Shown here: in pieces, positions 25,710 to 33,132 of the stretch
Position numbering within the stretch: the first letter of the stretch is position 1
How the letters are laid out: each line of letters starts with the position of its first letter
Notes under the pieces: generated by a model
The model's database searches: none
Told to the model about the DNA's origin: nothing
What the model saw: only the letters and a program-made list of their open reading frames with translations
Translations under genes and position numbers: made by a program
NCBI RefSeq assembly: GCF_029541745.1
Contig: NZ_CP089746.1
Span: 1,550,001 to 1,614,000 of the forward strand
Direction: 5' to 3'
DNA: 64,000 nucleotides
DNA from: Streptomyces sp. LX-29
GTDB lineage: Bacteria; Actinomycetota; Actinomycetes; Streptomycetales; Streptomycetaceae

Positions 25710-26915
25710 ATGGGGCGTCTCGCGCAGACCGACGGGCTGACGGAGATCCAGCAGGAGATCCTGCGCACGGTCCGTGACTTTGTCGACAAGGAAATTCTTC
25801 CGGTCGCCACCGAGCTGGAGCACCGCGACGAGTATCCGGCGCAGATCGTTGAGGGCCTCAAGGAACTCGGCGTCTTCGGGCTGATGATCCCGGAGGAGTA
25901 CGGCGGGCTGGGTGAGTCTCTTCTCACATACGCGCTCTGCGTGGAGGAGATCGCCCGCGGCTGGATGAGCGTGTCGGGGATCATCAACACGCACTTCATC
26001 GTCGCCTACATGCTCAAGCAGCACGGCACCCAGGAGCAGAAGGACTATTTCCTGCCAAAGATGGCGCTGGGCGAGATCCGGGGCGCCTTCTCCATGTCGG
26101 AGCCGGCCCTGGGCTCCGACGTGTCGGCGATCACCTCCAAGGGTGAGCGGGACGGGGACGATTTCCTCCTCACCGGCCAGAAGATGTGGCTGACCAATGG
26201 CGGCACCTCCTCGCTGGTGGCGGTGTTGTGCCGAACGGACGAGGGGCAGCCGGAGGGCACTCCGCCGCATAAGTCGATGACCACCTTCCTCGTCGAGAAG
26301 GAGCCGGGATTCGGCGAGGTCAGGCCCGGACTCACCATTCCGGGCAAGATCGAGAAGATGGGCTACAAGGGCGTCGACACCACCGAGCTGATCATGGACG
26401 GGCTGCGTGTTCCGGCTGATCGCGTGCTCGGCGGGGCCACCGGCCGTGGCTTCTACCAGATGATGGACGGCGTCGAGGTCGGCCGGGTCAATGTCGCCGC
26501 ACGAGGCTGCGGAGTGGCCCAGCGCGCCTTTGAGCTGGGCGTTTCCTATGCCCAACAGCGGACAACCTTCGGCAAGCCGATCTCTCAGCACCAGGCCATC
26601 CAGTTCAAACTGGCGGAAATGGCGACCAAGGTCGAGGCCGCTCATGCCATGATGGTCAACGCTGCCCGGAAAAAGGACTCCGGTCAGCGCAATGATCTCG
26701 AAGCGGGGATGGCCAAGTACCTGGCCTCCGAGTACTGCAAAGAGGTCGTGGAGGACGCCTTCCGCATTCACGGCGGCTACGGCTTCTCCAAGGAATACGA
26801 GATCGAGCGCCTTTACCGCGAGGCACCGATGCTTCTCATCGGCGAGGGTACCGCCGAGATCCAGAAGATGATCATCGGGCGGCGACTGCTGGAGGAGTAC
26901 CACATACAGGGATAG
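25710..26915 (+). CDS. Acyl-CoA dehydrogenase, probable methylsuccinyl-CoA dehydrogenase
   Basis: A 401-residue FAD enzyme with a canonical ACAD fold: AFSMSEPALGSDVSAI (FAD/substrate loop), WLTNGGTS, RTTFGKPISQHQAIQFKLAEM, DAFRIHGGYGFSKEYEIERLYREAPMLLIGEGTAEIQ, with the catalytic Glu in IGEGTAEIQ. As the last gene of the EMC operon it should oxidise methylsuccinyl-CoA to mesaconyl-CoA. It lacks the N-terminal extension of Rhodobacter Mcd. Its base composition is unlike the neighbours: some 60-base blocks near 26.5-26.7 kb are about 57-62% G+C, with many A/T-ending codons. Confidence 0.9.
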   Translation: MGRLAQTDGLTEIQQEILRTVRDFVDKEILPVATELEHRDEYPAQIVEGLKELGVFGLMIPEEYGGLGESLLTYALCVEEIARGWMSVSGIINTHFIVAYMLKQHGTQEQKDYFLPKMALGEIRGAFSMSEPALGSDVSAITSKGERDGDDFLLTGQKMWLTNGGTSSLVAVLCRTDEGQPEGTPPHKSMTTFLVEKEPGFGEVRPGLTIPGKIEKMGYKGVDTTELIMDGLRVPADRVLGGATGRGFYQMMDGVEVGRVNVAARGCGVAQRAFELGVSYAQQRTTFGKPISQHQAIQFKLAEMATKVEAAHAMMVNAARKKDSGQRNDLEAGMAKYLASEYCKEVVEDAFRIHGGYGFSKEYEIERLYREAPMLLIGEGTAEIQKMIIGRRLLEEYHIQG

Positions 26916-26927
26916 ATGTCCTGGTTT

Positions 26928-27028
26928 GGGATGGTATCTAAGAGAACAAGATCACACCCCGCTCCGGACTTCAGCCATCGACTGGCCCTGGCGCTTGCCT
27001 AGTTACCGCCCGCAACCGATACCATCCC
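26928..27028. repeat. Perfect 11-bp inverted repeat flanking 79 bp between acd and psd
   Basis: GGGATGGTATC (26928-26938) and GATACCATCCC (27018-27028) are perfect inverted copies. The left arm lies 13 bp past the acd stop, the right arm 57 bp before psd. The interval is AT-richer than average and has no open frame of note. TTGCCT (26995-27000) and TACCAT (27020-27025) could form a weak psd promoter overlapping the right arm. Confidence 0.7.
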
Positions 27029-27085
27029 CGGAAAGCCGCCGTCCCCTTTTTCGCTACGCGGCATCCTCCGCTACGAAGGTCATCC

Positions 27086-27748
27086 ATGCCCCACAGCCAA
27101 ACCTCTGCACCTCGCGACAGCCTCGCCGGCGTACGCCTCGCGCGCGGAGCATCGCCGTGGCTCCTCCCGACCGTCGCCACCGCGGCGGTCAGCCTCACGG
27201 CCGCCCGGGCCCGGCGCTCCGGGCGCTGGGCGGCGGTCGCCGTGCCCGCCACCGCTCTGGCGGCGGGCATGCTGTGGTTCTTCCGCGACCCTGAGCGAGA
27301 GATCGCCCAGGGCCGGGTCATCTCCCCGGCCGACGGCGTGGTGCAGAGCATCATGCCGTGGAAGGACGGGCGCACCCGTGTCGCGATCTTCATGAGCCCG
27401 CTGAACGTCCACGTCAACCGCGCGCCGCTGGCGGGCACGGTGACCTCCGTCGAGCACATCCCCGGCGGGTTCGTTCCGGCTTTCAACAAGGAGAGCGAGA
27501 ACAACGAGCGGGTCGTCTGGCACTTCGACACCGAGCTCGGCGACATCGAGATGGTGCAGATCGCCGGTGCCGTGGCCCGGCGGATCGTGCCGTACATCCC
27601 GCAGGGCACCAAGGTGGAGCAGGGCGAGCGCATCGGCCTGATCCGCTTCGGCTCGCGCGTCGACATCTACCTTCCGGAGGGCGTGGAGGTCGCCGTCGAG
27701 GTCGGTCAGCCCACGGTTGCGGGGGTGACTCGTCTTGACCGTGACTGA
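27086..27748 (+). CDS. psd: Phosphatidylserine decarboxylase
   Basis: This 220-residue membrane-associated enzyme makes phosphatidylethanolamine from phosphatidylserine. It is the short PSD-A type: RVISPADGVVQSI, FMSPLNVHVNRAPLAG, NERVVWHF, and the self-cleavage site LIRFGSRVDIYLP, where the Ser of FGSR becomes the pyruvoyl cofactor. A hydrophobic stretch (WAAVAVPATALAAGMLWFF, about 48-66) anchors the N-terminus. The gene ends 14 nt inside pssA, so the two are co-translated. GAAGG precedes the ATG. Confidence 0.95.
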   Translation: MPHSQTSAPRDSLAGVRLARGASPWLLPTVATAAVSLTAARARRSGRWAAVAVPATALAAGMLWFFRDPEREIAQGRVISPADGVVQSIMPWKDGRTRVAIFMSPLNVHVNRAPLAGTVTSVEHIPGGFVPAFNKESENNERVVWHFDTELGDIEMVQIAGAVARRIVPYIPQGTKVEQGERIGLIRFGSRVDIYLPEGVEVAVEVGQPTVAGVTRLDRD

Positions 27749-28604
27749 TCCGGACACTCAGGCCGGGTGGGTCGCCGAGGTCGAGGACGACGAGGAGACG
27801 GACCCGGACACCGGCGATATGCCGCTGTCACTGCGGCTGTCGATAGCGGACACCCTGACCCTCGGTAACGCCACGTGCGGCTTCATGGCGGTGTACTTCA
27901 CCACCACCGGCGTCCTCATCCCGCATCTCACGGGCCACGAGGACGGCGGGATGGCCCGGCACAGCGCGGCCACCGCGGTGATGCTCATGCTGCTCGCCTC
28001 GGTCTTCGACCTGTTCGACGGCCTGGTGGCGCGGAAGCTGCGCAGCTCGGCGATGGGGGCGGAGCTGGACAACCTCTCCGACCTGATCAGCTTCGGGCTG
28101 GCCCCGGCCTACTTCGTGCTGGTCTGGGGCATGGTCGCGGACGGCGCGTACCAGCAGCGGGTCTCGGCGGTGGCGGCGATCCTGGTGCTTCTCGCGGTCG
28201 TCCTACGACTAGCGAGATTCTCCTGCGTGACCATGAAGGACGGCATGTTCCAGGGCATGCCGAGCCCCTTCGGCGCACTGACCGTCGTGTCGGTGGTGCT
28301 GCTGGGGCTGCCGTTCGTGCCGACGCTGCTGGCCATCGTGGGTGTGGCGTGGCTGATGGTCAGCCGGGTCGAGTACCCCAAGCCGCGCGGATGGCTGGCG
28401 GTCGCGATGCTCAGCTGGATCGTCACCAGCATGGGGCTCCTGGCGGCCTGGGCCTTCGAGGCCCCCGGCGGCGAGCTGCTGCTCCAGACGGCGTGCTCGC
28501 TGCAGCTGGTGATGGGGGCGGTCATCCCCCTGTTCGCCACGGCGCGCCGGGTGAACACGTTCCGTGACAACCGCCGCGAGGCACGGGCGGCGCAGCTGCC
28601 GTAG
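27735..28604 (+). CDS. pssA: CDP-diacylglycerol-serine O-phosphatidyltransferase
   Basis: A 289-residue integral membrane enzyme that makes phosphatidylserine from CDP-diacylglycerol and serine. It has the CDP-alcohol phosphotransferase signature DGxxAR...G...D...D in FDGLVARKLRSSAMGAELDNLSD, preceded by LSIADTLTLGNATCGFMAVYF, and about seven to eight membrane helices. The acidic N-terminal ~28 residues are cytosolic. The reading starts at TTG 27735 with GGGGG 9 nt upstream; GTG 27741 is the alternative. Overlap with psd places both steps of PE synthesis in one transcript. Confidence 0.94.
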   Translation: MTVTDPDTQAGWVAEVEDDEETDPDTGDMPLSLRLSIADTLTLGNATCGFMAVYFTTTGVLIPHLTGHEDGGMARHSAATAVMLMLLASVFDLFDGLVARKLRSSAMGAELDNLSDLISFGLAPAYFVLVWGMVADGAYQQRVSAVAAILVLLAVVLRLARFSCVTMKDGMFQGMPSPFGALTVVSVVLLGLPFVPTLLAIVGVAWLMVSRVEYPKPRGWLAVAMLSWIVTSMGLLAAWAFEAPGGELLLQTACSLQLVMGAVIPLFATARRVNTFRDNRREARAAQLP

Positions 28605-28633
28605 CGCGGGACCGCGAAGCGGTCGAGAGCCGA

Positions 28634-28674
28634 GGCGAAGGGCCCGGGCGACATGGTCGCCCGGGCCCTTCGCC
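28634..28674 (+). terminator. Strong terminator after pssA
   Basis: A perfect 19-bp stem beginning GGCGAAGGGCCCGGG, with an ATG tri-loop, 30 bp past the pssA stop. It is symmetrical and could also stop readthrough from the convergent glycerate kinase gene. Confidence 0.92.
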
Positions 28675-28786
28675 ATGCGGCCGCGCCGGGGCCGCACGTG
28701 CGGCGGCGCGGGGCCGCACACGAGGTGGGCGGGGCGGACGGCGTCCGTCAAGCGCGCCGCGAGGGCTCAGCCCAGTCCGCCAAGCG

Positions 28787-28931
28787 CTCCGGGGGCCCCA
28801 GCCCACGCCGTCCGTCAGCGCGCCGCAGGGCATCCGCCAGGCGCTCCGCCAGGCATCAACCCACGGCCTCCGCCAAGCCCTCCGCCAGGCGTCAGCCCAC
28901 GCCGTCCGCCAAGCCCTCCGCCAAGCGCTCC
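28787..28931. repeat. Degenerate ~12-bp repeats at the 3' end of the glycerate kinase gene
   Basis: Units of the type CTCCGCCAAGCG / CTCCGCCAGGCG recur at least ten times, spaced by CCCACGCCGTCCG segments. The array includes the last ~13 codons (LAERLAEGLADGVG) and the stop of the minus-strand kinase gene, then continues ~100 bp beyond it. Confidence 0.8.
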
Positions 28932-30037
28932 GCGAGGCGTTCGAGCAGGGGGCCCGCCTCGGCCATGCAGCGCGCCGGGTCGGGCTCCAGGTCGGTCAGC
29001 GCGTACGCCCGGGAGATCCCGGCCGCGGCGAGGGCCTCGGCCGGGAGGGTGAGCCGGCCGCAGACCGCGAGCACCGGGACGCCGCGGGCGCGGGCGGCCG
29101 CGGCCACCCCCACCGGGGCCTTGCCGTGCAGCGTCTGCTCGTCGAGCGAGCCCTCGCCGGTGATCACCACATCGGCGCGGTCCAGGGCGTCCACGAAGCC
29201 GAGGACGTCGAGCATGACGTCGATGCCGGGCCGGAAGACCGCGCCGAGGCCGACCAGGGCGCCGTACCCGATGCCGCCCGCCGCGCCCGCGCCGGGGGCT
29301 TGGGCGTACTCCGCGGCCCGGGGGCCGACCGCCCGCTCCAGCACCCGCGCGTAGTGGGCCAGGGCGAGGTCCAGCGCGGCGACGTCCGCGTCCGTGGCGC
29401 CCTTCTGCGGCCCGTAGACCGCCGGGGCGCCCTTGGGTCCGGTCAGCGGATTGTCGACGTCGCTGGCGAGGATGGTCTCGGTGTCGGCCAGTCGCGGGTC
29501 GAGCCCGGAGAGGTCGACCGTGGCCAGATCGCGCAGCGGGCCACCACCGGGGGCCACCGGCCGGCCGTCCGCGGTCAGCAGCCGCGCCCCCAGCGCGCTC
29601 AGCATCCCCGCGCCGCCGTCCGTGGTCGCGCTGCCGCCGACACCGAAGACGATGGTCCGCGCGCCCGCGTCCAGGGCCGCGCGCAGCAGCTCGCCACTGC
29701 CGTACGTCGTGGCGGTGAGCGGCGCGAAGACGCCACGGGGCAGCCGGCGCAGTCCGGACGCCTCGGCCATCTCCACCACCGCGGTCCTGCCGCGCATCGC
29801 GAACGAGGCCGTGAGCCGGGTGCCCAGCGGCCCGGTCACCACCGTCTCCCGGCGCTCGAACCCGGCCGCGACGGCCGCGTCGACCGTGCCGTCGCCGCCG
29901 TCGGCCACCGGCAGCGCCTCGACGCGCACCCCGGGCAGCGCGCGGCGCAGCCCGGCCGTCACCCGCGCGGCGACCTCGACCGCCGTCAGCGAGCCCTTGA
30001 ACTTGTCCGCGGCGATCAGTACCCGCGTGTCCGTCAC
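28892..30037 (-). CDS. Glycerate kinase (GlxK family)
   Basis: A 381-residue type I glycerate kinase, phosphorylating glycerate with ATP, usually to 2-phosphoglycerate. Signature segments are VLIAADKFKGSLTAVEVA, VADGGDGTVDA, VFGVGGSATTDGGAGM, GAPAVYGPQKGA and DVVITGEGSLDEQTLHGKAPVGVA. The start is GTG 30037 with GAGGGG about 8 nt upstream; the frame runs further upstream but that leader is not family-like. The EMC pathway next door releases glyoxylate, which can enter central metabolism through glycerate, so the neighbour may matter. The last residues are repetitive (LLERLAERLAEGLADG) and belong to a tandem repeat. Confidence 0.93.
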   Translation of the reverse strand: MTDTRVLIAADKFKGSLTAVEVAARVTAGLRRALPGVRVEALPVADGGDGTVDAAVAAGFERRETVVTGPLGTRLTASFAMRGRTAVVEMAEASGLRRLPRGVFAPLTATTYGSGELLRAALDAGARTIVFGVGGSATTDGGAGMLSALGARLLTADGRPVAPGGGPLRDLATVDLSGLDPRLADTETILASDVDNPLTGPKGAPAVYGPQKGATDADVAALDLALAHYARVLERAVGPRAAEYAQAPGAGAAGGIGYGALVGLGAVFRPGIDVMLDVLGFVDALDRADVVITGEGSLDEQTLHGKAPVGVAAAARARGVPVLAVCGRLTLPAEALAAAGISRAYALTDLEPDPARCMAEAGPLLERLAERLAEGLADGVG

Positions 30038-30114
30038 CTTGCCACCCCTCGCCGATTCCAGGAGTCGCGCCGCTGCGACCCTATACGGGCCGCCGCCGCG
30101 GGTACACCTGTTCC

Positions 30115-31206
30115 ATGGAGGCTTCCCAGGAGGCACTCGCGGACCGCGTCCTCGGCGGCTGGCTCGGCCGGATCGCCGGGAACATGCTGGGCAAGCCGGT
30201 GGAGGACGGGAGCTACTGGACGCGCGAGCGCATCGACCGCTATCTGCGGGCCACCGGTGCGCTGCCGCTGACCGACTACCTCCCCGCTCCCGACGCCGTC
30301 CTTCGCGCCGAGGTGGTGCCGCGCGCCGAGTTCGCGCTGCGCCCGGAGTGGCCCGAATGCACCCGCGGCCGCATCGACGGCAGCTGCCGGGACGACGACG
30401 TCGACTACTCGATCCTGGGTCTGCGGCTGCTGGAGCGGTACGGTCCGGACTTCACCACCGAGCAGGTCGGCACGGCGTGGCTGGAGTCGCTGCCGTACCT
30501 CCAGACCTTCACCGCCGAGCGCGCCGCGTACCGGAACCTGGCCGACGGCCTGCGCCCGCCGCTGACCGCCACCGTCGACAACCCGTACCAGGAGTGGATC
30601 GGCGCCCTGATCCGCGCGGACGTCCACGGCTGGGTCTCCCCCGGCGACCCGCGCCGGGCGGCGGCCCTGGCGCGGCGTGACGCCGTGCTGTCGCACACCG
30701 GCAACGGCGTGTACGGGGCGATGTGGGCCGCGGCGCTGGTGGCCGCCGCGTTCACCGCCGACGGCCCGCGCGAGGCGGTGGAGACGGCCCTGGGCGTGAT
30801 CCCGCCGGGCTGCCGGCTGGCCCGCGCGGTGCGGCACACGGCGGCGCTGCACGAGGCCGGGGTGGGCTGGGCGGAGGCGCTGGCCGAGGTGGACCGGGAG
30901 ACCGGGCGGCTGCACTGGATCCACGTCGTCCCCAACGCCGCCGTGCTCACCGCCGGCCTGCTCTACGGTGCGGGCGACTTCAACGCCACCCTCGCGCTCA
31001 CCGTGCGCGGTGGTCTGGACACCGACTCCAACGGCGCGACGGCCGGCTCCGTCGCGGGTGTGCTGTGCGGGGCCGCCGCCATCCCGCCCCAGTGGACCGA
31101 GCCGCTCCACGACCGCGTACGGAGCGCGGTCTTCGGCTTCGACAACGCCGCGATCAGCGATCTGGCGCGACGCACGACCGCACTCGCGGCCCGCGCGGAG
31201 GCATGA
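30115..31206 (+). CDS. ADP-ribosylglycohydrolase family protein
   Basis: This 363-residue all-alpha protein belongs to the DraG/ARH family, which removes ADP-ribose from proteins or small acceptors using two Mg ions. Metal ligands are visible in CRDDDVDYSILGLRLLERYG (about 99-118) and RGGLDTDSNGATAGSVAG (about 301-318). The N-terminus ADRVLGGWLGRIAGNMLGKPVE is also typical. It is divergent from glycerate kinase (77 bp between starts) and lies 256 bp before a sirtuin gene. There is no clear ribosome site; TACACC upstream hints at a leaderless transcript. The substrate is unknown. Confidence 0.9.
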   Translation: MEASQEALADRVLGGWLGRIAGNMLGKPVEDGSYWTRERIDRYLRATGALPLTDYLPAPDAVLRAEVVPRAEFALRPEWPECTRGRIDGSCRDDDVDYSILGLRLLERYGPDFTTEQVGTAWLESLPYLQTFTAERAAYRNLADGLRPPLTATVDNPYQEWIGALIRADVHGWVSPGDPRRAAALARRDAVLSHTGNGVYGAMWAAALVAAAFTADGPREAVETALGVIPPGCRLARAVRHTAALHEAGVGWAEALAEVDRETGRLHWIHVVPNAAVLTAGLLYGAGDFNATLALTVRGGLDTDSNGATAGSVAGVLCGAAAIPPQWTEPLHDRVRSAVFGFDNAAISDLARRTTALAARAEA

Positions 31207-31462
31207 CCGCGCTCCGCGCGGGCGAACCGTGCGTCGAGACGCGCGACAGGAGACGCGGCCGGCGGGACACGAGACGCGCACTACGGACGTACGTCGGACG
31301 CGCGCGACGGACGTCGCGAGACATGGGTACGTCCGCGCGGGGCCGGGCCGGGCGCGGCGGCGGGGCCGGACGGGGCGGGGCCGGACGGGAGGGGCGGCGC
31401 GCATCGCGCGGGAGTGCGAAAACCCGGTCGCCAGGGCACAGAGCGCTGCGTACGCTCGCGGC

Positions 31463-32212
31463 ATGAGCAGCGAGCCGACACGGCGTCCCCTGGTGGCGAT
31501 CCTGAGCGGGGCGGGCATCTCCACGGACTCCGGGATTCCGGACTACCGCGGGCCACAGGGACTGTGGCGGCGCGACCCGGAGGCCGAGAAGCTGGTCACC
31601 TACGACGCGTACATGTCCGACCCGGAGATCCGCCGCAGGTCCTGGCTGCTGCGCCGGGACTCGCCCGCGCGGCACGCCAGGCCGAACGGGGCGCACGAGG
31701 CGGTGACGCGGCTGGAGCGCTCCGGGGTGCCGGTGCGGGTGCTCACGCAGAACGTGGACGGACTGCACCAGATGGCGGGCATGCCGCCGCGCAAGGTGCT
31801 GGAGCTGCACGGCACGGCCCGCGCGGTGCAGTGCACGGGCTGCGGGGCGCGCTCGGACATGACCGAGGCGCTGGCGCGGGTGGAGGCCGGCGAGCCCGAC
31901 CCGCCGTGCCTGGAGTGCGGCGGGATCCTGAAGTCGGCGACCGTCATGTTCGGCCAGGCCCTGGACCCGGTGGTGCTGGGCGAGGCGATCGCCGTCGCCA
32001 AGGCGTGCGAGATCTTCATCGCGGTCGGCACCAGCCTTCAGGTGAACCCCGCCGCCGCGCTCGCCGGCCTGGCCGTGGAGCACGGCGCGCGGCTCATCAT
32101 CGTCAACGCCGAGCCGACGCCGTACGACCCGCTGGCGGCCGAGCTGATCCGCGAGCCCATCGGAAGCGCGCTGCCCGCGCTGCTGGACACGCTCGGCGCG
32201 ACCGGCCCCTGA
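31463..32212 (+). CDS. Sir2 family NAD-dependent protein deacylase
   Basis: A 249-residue sirtuin: GAGISTDSGIPDYRGPQGLWR, TQNVDGLHQMAG (catalytic His follows in LELHGTARAVQC), a zinc site CTGC...CLEC, then VGTSLQVNPAA and VNAEPTPYD. It removes acyl groups from lysine using NAD and releases acyl-ADP-ribose and nicotinamide. TACGCT (31451-31456) ends six bases before the ATG and no ribosome site is visible, so translation is probably leaderless. The preceding ADP-ribosylglycohydrolase may share its NAD/ADP-ribose chemistry. Confidence 0.94.
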   Translation: MSSEPTRRPLVAILSGAGISTDSGIPDYRGPQGLWRRDPEAEKLVTYDAYMSDPEIRRRSWLLRRDSPARHARPNGAHEAVTRLERSGVPVRVLTQNVDGLHQMAGMPPRKVLELHGTARAVQCTGCGARSDMTEALARVEAGEPDPPCLECGGILKSATVMFGQALDPVVLGEAIAVAKACEIFIAVGTSLQVNPAAALAGLAVEHGARLIIVNAEPTPYDPLAAELIREPIGSALPALLDTLGATGP

Positions 32213-32605
32213 ACTCGGCCCCCGGTCAGCCTTACGCCTCGCCCGTGCCCGCCGCGTCGCGGTGGATCCCGCCGGAGCCGACGACGCGTCGGCGTTCGCC
32301 CTGCCCACTGCCGGCCTGTCCCTCCCCGACGCCCGAGGAGTGGTCGCGGGCGCCTTCGAGGGTGCTTCGGCCGCTCTCCGGTGGCTCCTGCGGCCGGCTA
32401 AAGGCGCCCTGGGCCGGCGTCCTCGGCCCGCGGCTGGGCCCGGGTCCTTCGGCCCGCGGCTGGGCCCGGGTCCCTCGGCCCGCGGCTGGGCCCGGGTCCC
32501 TCGGCGCACGCCGTGCTGGGCCGGCACACCGTCCCCTCCTCCTGGGACGGGCGGACCGCCGCGCGAGGTGAGAGGGGATCGCGCGGGGTGGGCCGGCGGA
32601 GCGCG
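32213..32605. other. Convergent gap between sirtuin and MGMT genes
   Basis: A 393-bp GC-rich interval between convergent genes. It contains the three-unit 26-bp repeat listed separately and many CCGGCC/CGCCGG half-palindromes, but no convincing gene or promoter. Confidence 0.5.
32424..32501. repeat. Three tandem 26-bp units
   Basis: TCGGCCCGCGGCTGGGCCCG-GGTCCC repeats at 32424, 32450 and 32476 almost without change (one difference in the first unit), with a decayed fourth copy after it. Confidence 0.92.
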
Positions 32606-33106
32606 TTAGAAGAGTTGCCCCTCCGCCGCGGAGTCCCCGCTCTCGAACGCCAGCAGCCGGCGCTTGCGGTCCAGGCCGCCGCCGTAGCCGGTGAGGCTGC
32701 CGGAGGCGCCGACGACACGGTGGCAGGGGACGATGATGCTGACCGGGTTGCGGCCGTTGGCGAGCCCCACCGCGCGGGCGGCGGTCGGCTGCCCGAGCCG
32801 CTCGGCCAACTCGCCGTAGGAGATGGTCTCGCCGTACGGGATGTGCTGGAGTTCGGCCCAGACGCGGTGCTGGAACGGCGTGCCGGCCAGGTGTAACGGC
32901 AGGTCGAACTCGGTCAACTCACCGCTGAAGTAGAGCTCCAGCTGCCGGATGGTCTCGCCGAACGGCGTCTCGTCGCGCTCGCCGAAGGTCTCCAGGGGCG
33001 GCCGGTGCCGGTGGTCGGTCATGTAGAGCCCGGAGAGCGCGCCGTCCGTGGCGACCAGGGTGAGCGGTCCGTAGGGGCTTTCGTGGACGGTGTGGACGCG
33101 GGTCAT
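32606..33106 (-). CDS. Methylated-DNA-[protein]-cysteine S-methyltransferase
   Basis: This 166-residue suicide protein transfers methyl from O6-methylguanine to its own cysteine. The active site is VSIIVPCHRVVGASGSLTGYGGGLDRKRRLLAFE, with the acceptor Cys in PCHRV; PFQHRVWAELQHIPYGETISYGELAERLG is the DNA-binding helix-turn-helix. The ATG at 33106 has GAAAGG 5 nt upstream; a frame open to 33178 adds a non-family leader. It begins 26 nt after the stop of the Ada-AlkA gene, so both alkylation-repair genes form one transcript. Confidence 0.95.
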   Translation of the reverse strand: MTRVHTVHESPYGPLTLVATDGALSGLYMTDHRHRPPLETFGERDETPFGETIRQLELYFSGELTEFDLPLHLAGTPFQHRVWAELQHIPYGETISYGELAERLGQPTAARAVGLANGRNPVSIIVPCHRVVGASGSLTGYGGGLDRKRRLLAFESGDSAAEGQLF

Positions 33107-33132
33107 GAGCGCCTTTCGAGTTCCGTGGAAGG

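Noticed and set aside
26928..27028. Insertion sequence bounded by the 11-bp inverted repeat
   Set aside because: The interval is only ~100 bp, has no transposase and no obvious target duplication; kept only as an unexplained inverted repeat.
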